The notes under the pieces: generated by a model
Seen by the model: only the letters and a program-made list of their open reading frames with translations
What the model was told of the DNA's origin: nothing
Database searches by the model: none
Assembly: GCF_025766255.1 (NCBI RefSeq)
Contig: NW_026516686.1
Span: 248,001-312,000 of the forward strand
DNA length: 64,000 bases
DNA from: Zychaea mexicana
Taxonomy: Eukaryota; Mucoromycota; Mucoromycetes; Mucorales; Lichtheimiaceae
Direction: 5' to 3'
In this document: positions 44,463 through 55,500 of the stretch, one piece after another
Layout: the number at the start of each line of letters is the position of its first letter
Numbering within the stretch: the first letter of the stretch is position 1
Position numbers and translations under genes: made by a program

Positions 44463-46104
44463 ATGAAGCTGGCTCTCCCATTGACAATCCTTTCCTATGC
44501 CTTGGCTGCTGCTGCCATTCCTGTCAACAAGAAGCGTCAAGATGCTGACCCTGAGGCTGATGCTATTGAGACCAATGGTCCTCTTCCGTCTGGTACGGAA
44601 ACCTATGGTGATACCGAATTGGCATACAATACAACCGATTATCCTGATTCTGTTGAAGCTGCCTTGAATGGCACCCGTGCAGTAGCCCTTGCCGCTGTCC
44701 GTGAACCAACCGCTCAGGAAGAAGAAATGATTACTTACTACATGACCTTGGCCGGTGCTGCTTACTGCTCGAGCGTAATGAGTGGAACTTGGGCGTTGTG
44801 CTTACGCTGTGGTGATGTCCGTCATACCGAGATCATCGAAACCTTTGATACGCTTATTCACGATACGAACGCTATGGTGGTTCGCGATGATGAATCAAAG
44901 ACCATTGTTGCCGTTTTCAGAGGTATATTAAGAACCTGCAACTGATTATATTACCTGTCGCTGTCACTGCTTCCAGCATCAAGCGGCTTTTGGATATCTA
45001 TTAACTTGATGATTTGCAATAATTATAGGTTCCGCGTCCCTTCAAAACTGGGCTGCTGTAAGTGGTTCTACTTGGTTGAAATGTTGGGTTATAACTTATG
45101 TTCATAACCATATAATAACTTCATTTTTTCCAGAACTTGGATGCCACGCTGACTAATTACCCCGCCGGTGGTCGTGTCCATAACGGTATGTTACATCCAA
45201 TGCAAAACAGTTTAAAATGGAAAATTATAATAAGAGATGTATATTGACTACCATTCATCGTATTGTGTATATATCTTTTAGGATTCTATGAGAGCTACGA
45301 AGATGTCGCTGACGAACTTACTGCTGTTGTCTTTGACCAGCTTGAACAATACCCCGACTACTCGGTTGCCACTGCTGGGTAATAAGAAGCAAGAAAAGCT
45401 TACTATGTTAAGCGATACAAACATGCTAGACGTCCGAAGCTAAATTCATCGCTCAATATATCTAAATGCAGTCATTCGCTTGGTGGTGCTACTTCTCTCT
45501 TATGTGGTCTTGATCTCCATCAACGAGGTATTCCTGCTGATAAGATTTCCATTCACACAGCAGGTGCTCCTCGTGTTGGTAATACCGCATTCGCCAATTA
45601 CATTATCGACACTGGTATCTATTACACTCGTCTCACTAACAAGCGTGATCGTAAGTTTTAACCTATTCCGCACTCGTATCCGGCCTCTCCTCTCTGATAT
45701 CTTAGCTCGCTAGAAACACATTATAACGATTATTACTTGTAGTTATTCCCCATGTTCCCTCAACCACAATGGGATTCATGCATGCCGGAGAGGTGAGCTA
45801 GACATCACAAATCTTGTTTCCAGAATGGACGGTTTATATCTCGAGTTAGTGTGTTGCTAAGCTATTCTTTTTGCCACTGTTTACAGGAATACTGGATCCG
45901 CAGCGATGACACCATGCAAGTATGCGAAAACGGTCTTGAGACACCTGATTGCGCTAACTCTACTCCTCTCTTTACCAACATGGCCGATCATCTTGAGTAA
46001 GTCTACATACAGTTCAAGAAGGGAATAATGATGTTCAGTGAACAGAGACTAACGCATTTCAAATCATCATTAGTTATATGGGTCTGCTCGGTCTTTGCCT
46101 CTAA
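44463..46104 (+). CDS. Secreted triacylglycerol lipase (class 3, Rhizomucor miehei type), copy 2
   Basis: Multi-exon gene from ATG 44463 to TAA 46104. Signal peptide MKLALPLTILSYALAAAAIP, then an acidic propeptide with a KKR site, together about 90 residues, as in R. miehei and Rhizopus lipases, where the propeptide aids folding and secretion. The mature part starts near VREPTAQEEEMITYYM and keeps the catalytic set: FRGSASLQNWAANL (lid side), GHSLGGATSLL (Ser), NKRDLIPHVP (Asp), MADHLDYMGLLG (His). The FMHAGEEYW signature and end GLCL also match R. miehei lipase. I chose 44463 over an upstream in-frame Met at 44145 because the signal peptide begins there and the TATA box lies just upstream. 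It works outside the cell on triglycerides. Confidence 0.93.
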
Positions 46105-46413
46105 GTTGTTCCAGGAAAAGGGAAACGGGCAAACCGACATCTTACTATCAATTTATCTGTCAAAGACAGAGAAACTCCATATTTTATATAAAAATGAAAT
46201 AAAATCAACTGTAACTGTTATACATTATCTATCATATATCTGTTTTACAGTACACTTATGCGAGAGTGACGATGGATACTGGAGCAGGAAAAAGAAGGAT
46301 GCGTGAAGTAAAAGAAGGAAGTGGTTGTAATAGCAGTTTACGTGTAAAAAAACTGATGTTGAAATGCGAATGATGCCAGGGTAGATGCTAATGAGGAGAA
46401 TAGTAGTAGAGAT

Positions 46414-47566
46414 TTATGTGCTTTCAAGACGCGTCTTGAGACTCTTGCTCCATTCCATGTAGTCTCTATAGCGCTTTGTGTCCCTGTAATCTTGACGGTT
46501 AATCAGTGACACAATGCCGGAGACGGGTACGTGTTTCTTTTCGTCTCGTGAAGGTAACACTGGATCTGCTTTTTTATTGCTGCTTTTTGCTGCTTTTTCT
46601 CGTTTTTTTGATGTGGATTCAGTTTCTTTTGCTTTTGTTGCTGCAGTTGGTCCTCGTCGTGGGCGCTTCGTGGGCGGCCCATTCTCTGCATTATCTTGTT
46701 GTTCCCGTTCCTTTTCTTCTTTATCGCCATCGTCATCTTCTGTCTCTCCCTTTCTTTTACGCCGAGGCCGTGATGCAACAGTGGATCCTTTTTTCAGTTC
46801 TTTGAGTTCCATATCAGAAACATCAGATACCGCTTTGAGGTATCTGTTGAACTCAGTAGGATTGGATGCACACATTTCTTGTAACTTGCTTTTTGCTATT
46901 CTTTCCTGTTGACAAAAGTACGTCAATCCAAAAACGTTCAATGTTTTTTTAACGAGACTACATAGTTTTATATTCTGCTTACACCAAACGCTTTCGCGCA
47001 AGAGTAGAATACTGCGCCTTTCCATGCTGGTTGGTTAAGTTCATCTTGTGCTGTCCTGCGCTGTGCTTCTCCCATTTTCGAGACATACGCCGTTGAAAAT
47101 GAAGTCCATAGCTTTTGAACGTGCGGTATCATTGTTGTGCATCCAAAGGTCACGCCTAAACTTTCAAACGTAACGGTCGGTTGTAGTTGCAGTGTTTTGC
47201 GGACAACGCTGATTGTATTTTCGTATGCTCGTTTGGGACATCCCGCTAACTGTGCTGCTAGACTATTGTCCCAACCCGATCGTGATAAACTACACGTTAA
47301 ATTGGATTTTGCAAATAGGTCAAAGTTTGCAAATTGAGCAATTGAACGCGTTGATGAAATGGCTTGTGTGCTCGCGGTGACAGGTACCTTTCGAACGCCA
47401 TGTGGATCGCAGCGACCGTTCGGCAATTGGGACCTTTGTCAAAGATTTTGGCAGGAACATTGACAGCAAGTTGTCGTTGAAAGTATTCGGCCCGATCCTG
47501 AAGTTGTTGGTCGTCTTTGAGGTGGAGTCGATCAAGGCAGTGAAAGAGCGGATTTTCGCCAGACAT
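46414..47566 (-). CDS. ORC6: Origin recognition complex subunit 6
   Basis: Three exons, 47566-47388, 47289-46983 and 46905-46414, give about 325 residues with phases that match. The N-terminal TFIIB-like cyclin fold includes VPAKIFDKGPNCRTVAAIHM, then LSRSGWDNSLAAQLAGCPKR, AYENTISVVRKTLQLQP and TFGCTTMIPHVQKLW, in the order seen in metazoan-type Orc6. The second fold ends with WKGAVFYSCAKAFG. The C-terminal third is a long Lys/Glu-rich, basic tail with probable nuclear signals (RPRRKRKGE) and ends in a helical segment. Orc6 is part of the ORC complex that licenses replication origins in the nucleus. Confidence 0.85.
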
Positions 47567-47855
47567 TTTATAGTGTTAGTGAGAAAAGAGGAGGATTCCA
47601 AGCAAACTCAAATGCCGACGTTTAAGCCAGATACAAGCACACAGTAGCGGCCTCTTTAATGCGGGATAAAATATGCTCACAGCAACAGGAAAGCCTATTC
47701 ACCGGATTTAACCAGCTTCATACTAACGACATACTAATAAGCAATCATAATGCTTTCTTTTTTTACTTTTAGAATGATCAAAGAAATTATAAACTGTACA
47801 AACAAAGAAGACTAATACATCACATGGGCTAATATTACAACTGATGCGGATAACT

Positions 47856-49790
47856 TCATAACTCCTCATCCTCCATCAATCTATCATTAATAAATCGCTG
47901 GACGTCACGCCAGTGTATTCTCTCCTGGCTGCCGGTATCTCTGTCGCGGATGGTCACCGTCTCGTCCTCCAAACTCTGATAGTCCACCGTGACACACCAA
48001 GGCGTACCGATCTCATCATGACGATAGTACCGTTTGCCGATCTTGAGTTTCTGTGCTTCGACCATAGTAAACCAGCCACGTCGTCGCAAGGTCTTGGCAA
48101 CGGATTCTGCAAGTGGCATGAATTCGGGTTTGCCTGTGAGGGGCATTACTGCACACTTGACGGGTGCCAGACGAGGGTGCAGTCGCAGAATGTTGCGCGG
48201 TGGTTTGTTGTTTCCTTCCGACACTTGATGGAACGCATCGCAGAGATACGCCAGCATGGCACGGTTCAAGCCACAAGAGCTTTCAATGACATGCGGCACG
48301 TAACGCACAGGCTTCTCTGCTGGGATCAAGCAGTCGTCGGCTTCGATATGCGGTGACGATACACGTGCTTCCTCCTCGACCACCTCGAATGCGGCGGCGC
48401 TGTTCTTGATGTGTTGCGTCAGATCATAGTTGCCTCGATGCGCAACGCCTTCAACCTCGCCCCATCCCCATGGATAGAGATATTCTACATCGGTGCAGCC
48501 TGTGGCATAGTGGGCCATTTCGTTCTTTTCGTGGTCGCGTTGACGGAAGTTCTCTTTGTGACAGGCATGCTCGAGCCACCACTTGAACCGTTGCTCGCGC
48601 CAATACTTGAACCAATGCGATGACTCCCATGGTGGAATGAAGTACTCTAGCTCGAGCTGCTCGAACTCGGGCGTCCGGAAAATACCATGTTCTAATCGGA
48701 TTTCATTACGGAACGATTTGCCGATTTGGGCAATACCAAAAGGCGGTCGCTTATTCATCGTTCGTGTCACCTGTTCAAAGTTGATAAATACGCCTTGAGC
48801 AGTTTCAGGGCGTAAGTAGACTGTGGATGGTCTGAGGACCTGGTCGACAGCTTCACGTACGGAGGTTAGGTTGTTATTGTTGTTTTCATGCTGTTGCGTG
48901 GTGGTCTGGATAACGCGGTCGATCGGATCGATCGGATCCAAAAACGTTTTAAACATCAAATTGAATGGTCGACTTGCAGTTAGGAAGGGTGAGTTGCTGT
49001 TGGGTTCGACGTAGCCATTGTAATCCAGCGGAATTGAACAGTCACCTGTTTTAGACGCAAAGTCAATGCGTCCCTTTTGACCCTGACTGTCAGGTTGCAC
49101 AAACGCATTGACATGCAACATAATCCGTTTGCCTTCCAGCGTCGTCTTGATATTAGGTGCAATTTGTTCCTCAACTAGCTTTTGCCATGCTTTTGCTGTT
49201 GCTTTATCTGGTGCATCTACGGGTATACGACCACCACCGCTGACATTGTCTTTGTCTGTCGGTAGAAATTCAAGTGCAGGCGCCTTGTCAGGTCGAAATC
49301 GTTCTTTGGTCAAGATACAGTCAACCAGCAAGTCAGTAAATTCGTCCACGTGGCCAGACGCTTTTAATACAGGGTGCGGTGTCAAGATACTCGTATCAAG
49401 GCCAACCACGTCGTCTCGCCAATAAACATGTCGTTGCCACCATGAATTCAAAATGTTCTTTTTAAGCTCGACGCCTAATGGTCCATAATCGTATGCACCG
49501 CGGAGTCCGCCATAGATTTCTGCAGATTGGTATAAGAAGCCACGACGTTTGCAAAGGTCTAGTAACGCGCGGAAAGAAGCAGCAGCAGCAGCAGCAGCCA
49601 TAGCGGACGTCGTTTGGTTTAGGCAAAAAGAAAAATACTGGGTAGTTGCTCGCCAGTAGAACTCGAGCATTTTGTGTCCGGAACGAAAGTTTAACCAGTC
49701 ACAATGCTCGTTTGGTATGTACGTGTAATCTTGCTTTAACAACGCCTTTCTCTTACTATCTATTCTCTGCGTTTCCTCCCATAACGTCAT
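47856..49790 (-). CDS. Glycyl-tRNA synthetase, bacterial alpha2 type, intronless
   Basis: This class II synthetase charges tRNA-Gly with glycine. One unbroken frame of 644 codons runs to a stop at 47856. Class II motifs: motif 1 region RGFLYQSAEIYGGLRGAYDYG, motif 2 in FGIAQIGKSFRNEIRLEHG, and motif 3 in HVIESSCGLNRAMLAYLCDA. Also RPETAQGVFINF and a C-terminal anticodon-binding domain (LAPVKCAVMPL, GTPWCVTVDYQSLED). The core lacks the insertions typical of the usual eukaryotic GRS1 and matches the bacterial alpha2 form, with an extra segment of about 75 residues before FNLMFKT. Starts: the longest Met at 49790 is only 12 bp from the divergent SOM1 ATG. Met 49670 gives a basic, aromatic leader that could target mitochondria, and Met 49601 (MAAAAAAASFRALLDL) the minimal enzyme. 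A start at 49670 or 49601 is more likely. Confidence 0.85.
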   Translation of the reverse strand: MTLWEETQRIDSKRKALLKQDYTYIPNEHCDWLNFRSGHKMLEFYWRATTQYFSFCLNQTTSAMAAAAAAASFRALLDLCKRRGFLYQSAEIYGGLRGAYDYGPLGVELKKNILNSWWQRHVYWRDDVVGLDTSILTPHPVLKASGHVDEFTDLLVDCILTKERFRPDKAPALEFLPTDKDNVSGGGRIPVDAPDKATAKAWQKLVEEQIAPNIKTTLEGKRIMLHVNAFVQPDSQGQKGRIDFASKTGDCSIPLDYNGYVEPNSNSPFLTASRPFNLMFKTFLDPIDPIDRVIQTTTQQHENNNNNLTSVREAVDQVLRPSTVYLRPETAQGVFINFEQVTRTMNKRPPFGIAQIGKSFRNEIRLEHGIFRTPEFEQLELEYFIPPWESSHWFKYWREQRFKWWLEHACHKENFRQRDHEKNEMAHYATGCTDVEYLYPWGWGEVEGVAHRGNYDLTQHIKNSAAAFEVVEEEARVSSPHIEADDCLIPAEKPVRYVPHVIESSCGLNRAMLAYLCDAFHQVSEGNNKPPRNILRLHPRLAPVKCAVMPLTGKPEFMPLAESVAKTLRRRGWFTMVEAQKLKIGKRYYRHDEIGTPWCVTVDYQSLEDETVTIRDRDTGSQERIHWRDVQRFINDRLMEDEEL

Positions 49791-49801
49791 ATCAAATCAG
49801 A

Positions 49802-50308
49802 ATGAATTCTTCCAAAGAAACTACCAAAAGCTCTGGCGAATCACAACCAGCCTCTGCGAAAAGGAACGAATGTCAGCTTTACGAATTAGTTCAATACCAG
49901 TGCGAAGTCGGGAGCACACATATTGAATGCAATCCCTTCGTTCGAGTCTTTTTACGGTATGCTTAGAAACGAACAATTACAATGCTGGCATGACAGTTGC
50001 CGAGTTATAGAGAGGGAAAAAATTCACAGAAGGGTTGCCATGCATATTCACTGAACGTTATCACGAAATAATAATCAAAGGTGTACTGGCAAGCCGACAA
50101 CGGAGGTTACACCAGAATATGATCTCAATGGTGATCCAGTGACAAAGTAAGGATCGAGAGCGTAGAGAAAACGCGCATAATACCTCATTGATGCTGATTG
50201 ATACGCCCATCATATGTTGATATATCTAGTGTCTTGCCTGACTTTGGAGCCGTCGGATCGAAAAAGACGCCTCCTGGCATAGCCATGATGGAAGAGGAAA
50301 ACAATTGA
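49802..50308 (+). CDS. SOM1: Mitochondrial inner membrane peptidase accessory protein Som1
   Basis: Three exons, 49802-49956, 50081-50146 and 50230-50308, give 99 residues in phase. The signature is the short Cys-rich core: ECQLYELVQYQCEVGSTHIE, CNPFVRVFLRC, then TGKPTTEVTPEYD. This follows yeast Som1 (LKELVQWEC, CSPFKRLF, TNYEVT). The four Cys fit a small intermembrane-space protein that is part of the Imp1/Imp2 inner membrane peptidase complex, which cleaves sorting signals of some inner-membrane and intermembrane-space proteins. It is transcribed divergently from the GlyRS gene and shares its promoter region. Confidence 0.85.
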
Positions 50309-50613
50309 TCGTCCTGAGAGCATTTACTTTTACTGTACATACACACACACACACATTATATTCTACTTACTGCTACCACTGCACTCATTGTATACCACCA
50401 ACAACAACCCTTTTTTTATGCATCATCCCTTTGTCAATTTATCTTAGACGATTCCAGCTTTATCAACCATAGCTAGTGTCAACCTCATGATCTTGATAAA
50501 CCACTTGCAACTAGACGCAAAGTATAAAAACAATCCAGACGCTATTGCAGCCGTTTTGTGAAATTACCATTGCCGCATACTCTTCTTTACTGCAACATCG
50601 TCTTTTCTAAAAC

Positions 50614-51522
50614 ATGCGTCGTCTCATCCTCCCAATTTCTCTCCTGGTAGTAGCCACATTTGCTTTACAAGAAACTGACAGAGCAGCAGCATCCACCAAC
50701 GAATTGTCCAGTGTCAGTGGTAATACGGGTATCTCTGTTGCTGACACCTCATCTTCCACTACCAACAATGGAGTTGAAGTCAGACGTGGCGATATCCCAC
50801 TAGACGATGTTTTGTCGTCTGTCGATTCGAACTGGCGCGGTGCTTTGCAACAAGCCGCTAGTAGTTCTGGCGTTGGGAGAGTTCCGTCTGAACAAGGTGC
50901 TGAACAAGAACAATCAGCAAACGAACAAGAAGCAGCTGCTTCAACGGCTAACCAGCAGCCAGTGGAATCCGAGCCTGCTCCCGCTGCACCTCCTCCGCCA
51001 GCAGCACCGGCTGCCCAAGAACAAGCAGCACCACCTATCCAGGAACTAGCATCTACGCCACCGCCACAGGCTCAAGAAGCGCCTGCAGCACCCGCACCCG
51101 CAGAAGCACCAGTCCCAGCTACGCCAGCACAACCGCCTATCAGACAACAAGCGAGACCTGTAGTAGGACAGGTAGCTGGCGCTCCACCTGCCGCCGAGCA
51201 AGAAGGAGAGGGCGAGATGGCACCCAATGTGCAGAACCGGCAAGTAGTTACGCCGACCTATACTTTGCCGGAATCACCGACAGGAACACCCGGATACACT
51301 GATACCACACCTGCCGAAACTTATACTCCTCTTCCAACCACGATAACAACGCCTACCTTGACAACCACGCGTATGCCTACCACTGGTGTTTCCACAATAA
51401 CGCACACGGTGACAGCAACCCCTTTGCCGCGCCCCAGCGCTGCCAATTCCCGCTTTGCTACAGCGTACTCTTCGCTTCTTATCGAAGTCATGCTTCTGTC
51501 ATTTGTAGCTTTAGCCCTTTGA
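50614..51522 (+). CDS. Secreted Ala/Pro-rich, probably GPI-anchored wall protein
   Basis: A single frame of 302 residues. It begins with a signal peptide (MRRLILPISLLVVATFAL), has a Ser/Thr-rich region, a middle rich in Ala, Pro, Gln and Glu (residues about 90-205), and a Thr/Pro-rich stretch that is a likely O-mannosylation platform. The tail is hydrophobic (SSLLIEVMLLSFVALAL) after a small-residue region near SAANS, the layout of a GPI-attachment signal. No catalytic domain is seen. It probably spans or coats the cell wall. Tail-anchoring by a simple transmembrane helix is the alternative. TATAAAAAC is present upstream (about 50522). Confidence 0.65.
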   Translation: MRRLILPISLLVVATFALQETDRAAASTNELSSVSGNTGISVADTSSSTTNNGVEVRRGDIPLDDVLSSVDSNWRGALQQAASSSGVGRVPSEQGAEQEQSANEQEAAASTANQQPVESEPAPAAPPPPAAPAAQEQAAPPIQELASTPPPQAQEAPAAPAPAEAPVPATPAQPPIRQQARPVVGQVAGAPPAAEQEGEGEMAPNVQNRQVVTPTYTLPESPTGTPGYTDTTPAETYTPLPTTITTPTLTTTRMPTTGVSTITHTVTATPLPRPSAANSRFATAYSSLLIEVMLLSFVALAL

Positions 51523-51924
51523 AAAGTAATATTTCCCTGTTTTACAAAATTTATAGTATATTTTAGTTTATAATACAATCTGGCTTTTCTCCTTCTTTTG
51601 CTGTAGCTTAAATAATACATCCAATGATATGTGATGCGCTTGTGTTGCTTCTGTGTACATCACGGGCAAACAGATGAGGGAGAAAAAAAAGGGGGAGGAG
51701 GGTGGTAGTATCAATGATGCGCTCTTTTCTCGAACAAGGCATGTGTCCATGAGAGTGCGAAAAAAAAGAAAAAGGCAAGAATTAAGAGCTATCTATAATG
51801 CGTATCGTCCAGTTTGCTATGCGTTATGTTTATCGGGAGTCGTGTGTGTATATCGTTGCGTTTTATATTGTAATTTGCGTTGCTGGTCGATGTAATATGT
51901 GCTGGTATGCAATCGGTTTTTCGT

Positions 51925-52531
51925 TTAAACGGCAAAAGATTCGCCGCATCCGCAAACACCTTTGGCATTAGGGTTGTGGAAAACGAATTGGGAAGAGAGT
52001 TTGTCTTCAACGTAATCCATTTCCGATCCAAGAACCGTAATGAGTGCTTTCGAGTCTACCAGTACGGTAACACCTGCATTTCGGGAGTAACAGCAAGAGT
52101 AAGCTATTTGTTAAAATCAAAACTTGCTGTAAATCTCTCTCTTACCGTCTTGCTGCACAATTTCGTCGAATTTTCCTTTTGAATCGGTAAACTCCAGAAT
52201 ATAAGAGTTGCCAGAGCAGCCTTTCTGTCTGACACCTACTCGAAGATATTGAGGCGTAGGTCCATCGGTCAATCGCCTCAATCGTGTCACTGCTGACGGG
52301 GTCTGATATAATATGCATATACAATTGAACGTGAGTAAGAGAGATTTAATGGAGGTTGTGTTTTGCTTATGAATCAAAAGAAAATCCCATAATAGAAAGC
52401 GAGAAAGATTACAAAAAAAGAGTACGTACCAGAGTCAATGCTGCTTTCCGCAGACGTAAACGAGAGCTGGCATTAGATGTTTGCTTTGCTGAATTAGCTG
52501 CTGCTTGCTTTACTACTGCACCAAGTGCCAT
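51925..52531 (-). CDS. ISA1: Mitochondrial iron-sulfur assembly protein, IscA/Isa1 type
   Basis: Three exons, 52531-52430, 52302-52146 and 52073-51925, give 135 residues in phase. The N-terminus MALGAVVKQAAANSAKQ, then SSRLRLRKAALTL, is Arg/Lys/Ser-rich without acids, as in a mitochondrial presequence. The A-type scaffold domain follows: TPSAVTRLRRL, YLRVGVRQKGCSGNSYILEF (first conserved Cys), VTVLVDSKALITVLGSEMDY and the paired Cys at the end, GVCGCGESF. Family members (bacterial IscA, yeast Isa1, human ISCA1) act with Isa2 and Iba57 in the late step making 4Fe-4S clusters in the mitochondrial matrix. Confidence 0.92.
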
Positions 52532-55500
52532 AGTGTGTGTTGTATATTGTATGTGGAGTCGAAGAAAAAGTAACACACATTATAGATCCCGAACCTGTCC
52601 GGTTTAATATTGTGCGGGGGCAACAATCATGCGAAATTTATGTGACTACGTTGAAATGTCAGGATCCGGCACAAATCCCTTTAATTCAAATGTTTGTTAT
52701 CTCGCAACTCTTCTCAGCGCATTATCATTCTTTCTGTTACAAGGCACTAGTTCATACATAGTTTGCTTGAACGAAACAATTTCTGCTTCGTACATCTTAC
52801 CTCGTCATTTGCTTCACTCAACAGTTAGAATTCTGATGATGGCGATGTCGGAAAACGAGAACTTGGCAAACTAGTAGCTTCCATACAAAGTACGCTTTTC
52901 TCACGGCTTCACAGTATCATAGCAAACACCAATTTCTCTTATCGGCTGAACGTATTGCCGCAATCGAAATGCGCGTTGATTTTCTTTCGAAAGGTCCATG
53001 GAGAGGTGAATTTTAACAAACCAACAAGCCCAAATATGCTACAGGTATAAAGAAACGTTACAGATTAATTTCAAGTACGAAGGTTGTTTTAGATATCTAT
53101 ATTTTGGGTGAGCCAAAAATAGTGTTATATACACCTCAGGGATACAAAACGCATATACTCACCCGGATTGGCCAATATGCTCGAATGAAAAAGCATGATT
53201 TTTGCGTGTACGACAGTGATGGTGGATCTCTACCTGCTGATTGTTATAATCCGATCTCCTGCGTATTATTCTCATACGTTATATAGGTTTATCATTACAT
53301 GATTGTTCAACATGTATTTTTTTGAGTATGCACTCTGTGGCCCATGGACCTGTTGTCTGCAGATTTAATACGCGGCGATTACGACAATGATTTACTGCTT
53401 CACTTCTTGATTCAAGTTTGCTTGACCATACAGTATCACAGAACTAGTAGCATCTTGGTTCTTATCCACTCACTGAATGATCCTGAGTGAGATGCATGCA
53501 AAACAGTTGCGAGAACGAGTTGCTATTGCAAAGCGTTATATACTAATTAACTACGGATGTTTTTCTTATCTTCAAACTATGCTCAAAAGGGAGCCCAGTT
53601 GGTTAAAATATCTTCGGGACAGTCAAAACTTCAGTACTTCAATCCTCCATTGCTACTCTATAGTCACTCTGTCATCTACACAGGCCAACTTGTGAATGAT
53701 TCCTTATCATATGTGGATTAGCTGACATGGAAGCAGATTGCATGAAAGGAAGACTCTCGGTAATTCAGCTATTGCATCCTATTGATCGCATTTGATGCTT
53801 TTCGCTTCTATACTTACAGATATCACAAGCATTCTCTTCAATTACAATGCACATACAAGAAACAAAATAATTTCGGATTACCAAAGACCCCTAAGCGTCG
53901 CAGCTTGAATGGTACATTTGAACTACAAAAGAGCAAACAAACCCAAAGTTCTGTCACTAAAGGCATAAGTACTAAGTACAGACCACCAAGCCAGCAAGTT
54001 CTGCTTAAAAGTGTTGTCATTAAGAAAACCAGAAGGATGGATGGGAGGAAGTCAACACTGAGGAATCGTCAGACAATACCATTTGTATCAGAAAATGCTT
54101 ATACTATATGATATACTGGCTGCTTGGGCTTGTCTGTCATCTGTCCCAAAACACATTATAGCGCCGGATAAATCGTATTTACACTACTGCCTTTGAAAGG
54201 TCCTGATATTGGTCCTAAAATCCAAGTCTGCTTTTCATTTTTGTACCATCATGCAACTGCGGCTTTATATTTAATACGTGGAAATTGTTTTAATACTCTT
54301 TGCCTTGCTTAATCGATGGCTAAGGAAATCAAGAAACTACCGGCATCCGCTTTTTGTTTTAATAGACTATTTAAAAGCATGTTTCCAAAGCATCCAACTT
54401 ATATCTTTCCATCGCCCTTGCTGATGACGGTAATTGCGACAATAAAGCTTTCTTCTTTTCCCTCCTCTTTCTCGTCCATCGGGAAACAGAAATGCAAATG
54501 ACCCTCCATCACTTTGAAGTATATAGTAATTGCTTCGATATCTTGAGGTTTAGTGCGATCTCCTTCCAAAGTTTTTTGTCTGAGATTCATCCACCTTACT
54601 TTTTTTTGTTCCGAGATATATATGGGCAATGATGCACAAGTTGAATAGAGCTACTACCATACCTACTTTCCCAACGTAGGCACCGTTAATGTCAGATACG
54701 ATATTCACGAAGAATGGCTACTGCAGTAACTAATCGTGTACGAATATCCGACAGTTGAGTCATTCTCATCAACACTTTGTTGAAATAGAAACATATAGCT
54801 CCATAACACATCATTTCTCCCTAAATAGCAAGTTGACCGCCGGGATGACAAATGGTTGTTGAGCAAGAAAGACATGTTCGTTCGACAACCATCCACAGCA
54901 GACTCACATACTACGATTCATAAGGGTTCATATGTAGTGCCACCATATGTCATACTGGCTCTTATAGTTTTAAGCGACGAGCGGCGAAATGCTTGGGTGT
55001 GTTCCACGATATGTGTGTATGATCGATCGAACAAACGAATGGAAATGAACAGCTCATCCATAAAGGACGACTAAGAATGACACGCTTGTTCAAAGCACTT
55101 ATTATTTCTAATTTCGAACTTTAGAAGGCAATCGAGTATGATCAACGCCATTCGTTTCGAATTGTTGTCATGCGGCAACATCGACTCAGGTTGTGTCTCT
55201 TTCCACAAGCACTGACGACACCCACAACTACTGCGTTTTTTATATCATTTTCTTTGTTTTTAAATTGTGTCCCCAATGACAATGCGCTTCTTCTGAAAAG
55301 AAAAACACACGTCATTAGGAATGAAAGTGGTGAGATCTTGCCCCCAAGGGCTTATTGAGGAGAGATATGGTTTTTCACACACACAAACGTGTATCTGCTT
55401 GCTTCACTCTCGCCGGAGGGGGACCATCCAGGGGCTTTCGGGGTGCCCCAGAGTAGAGTAAAAAAGGAACCGTTAGTAGCCGGGTACTTTCTATCCTAAT

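Noticed and set aside
48000..49430. Several plus-strand frames of 60-147 codons
   Set aside because: Opposite-strand shadows of the glycyl-tRNA synthetase gene.
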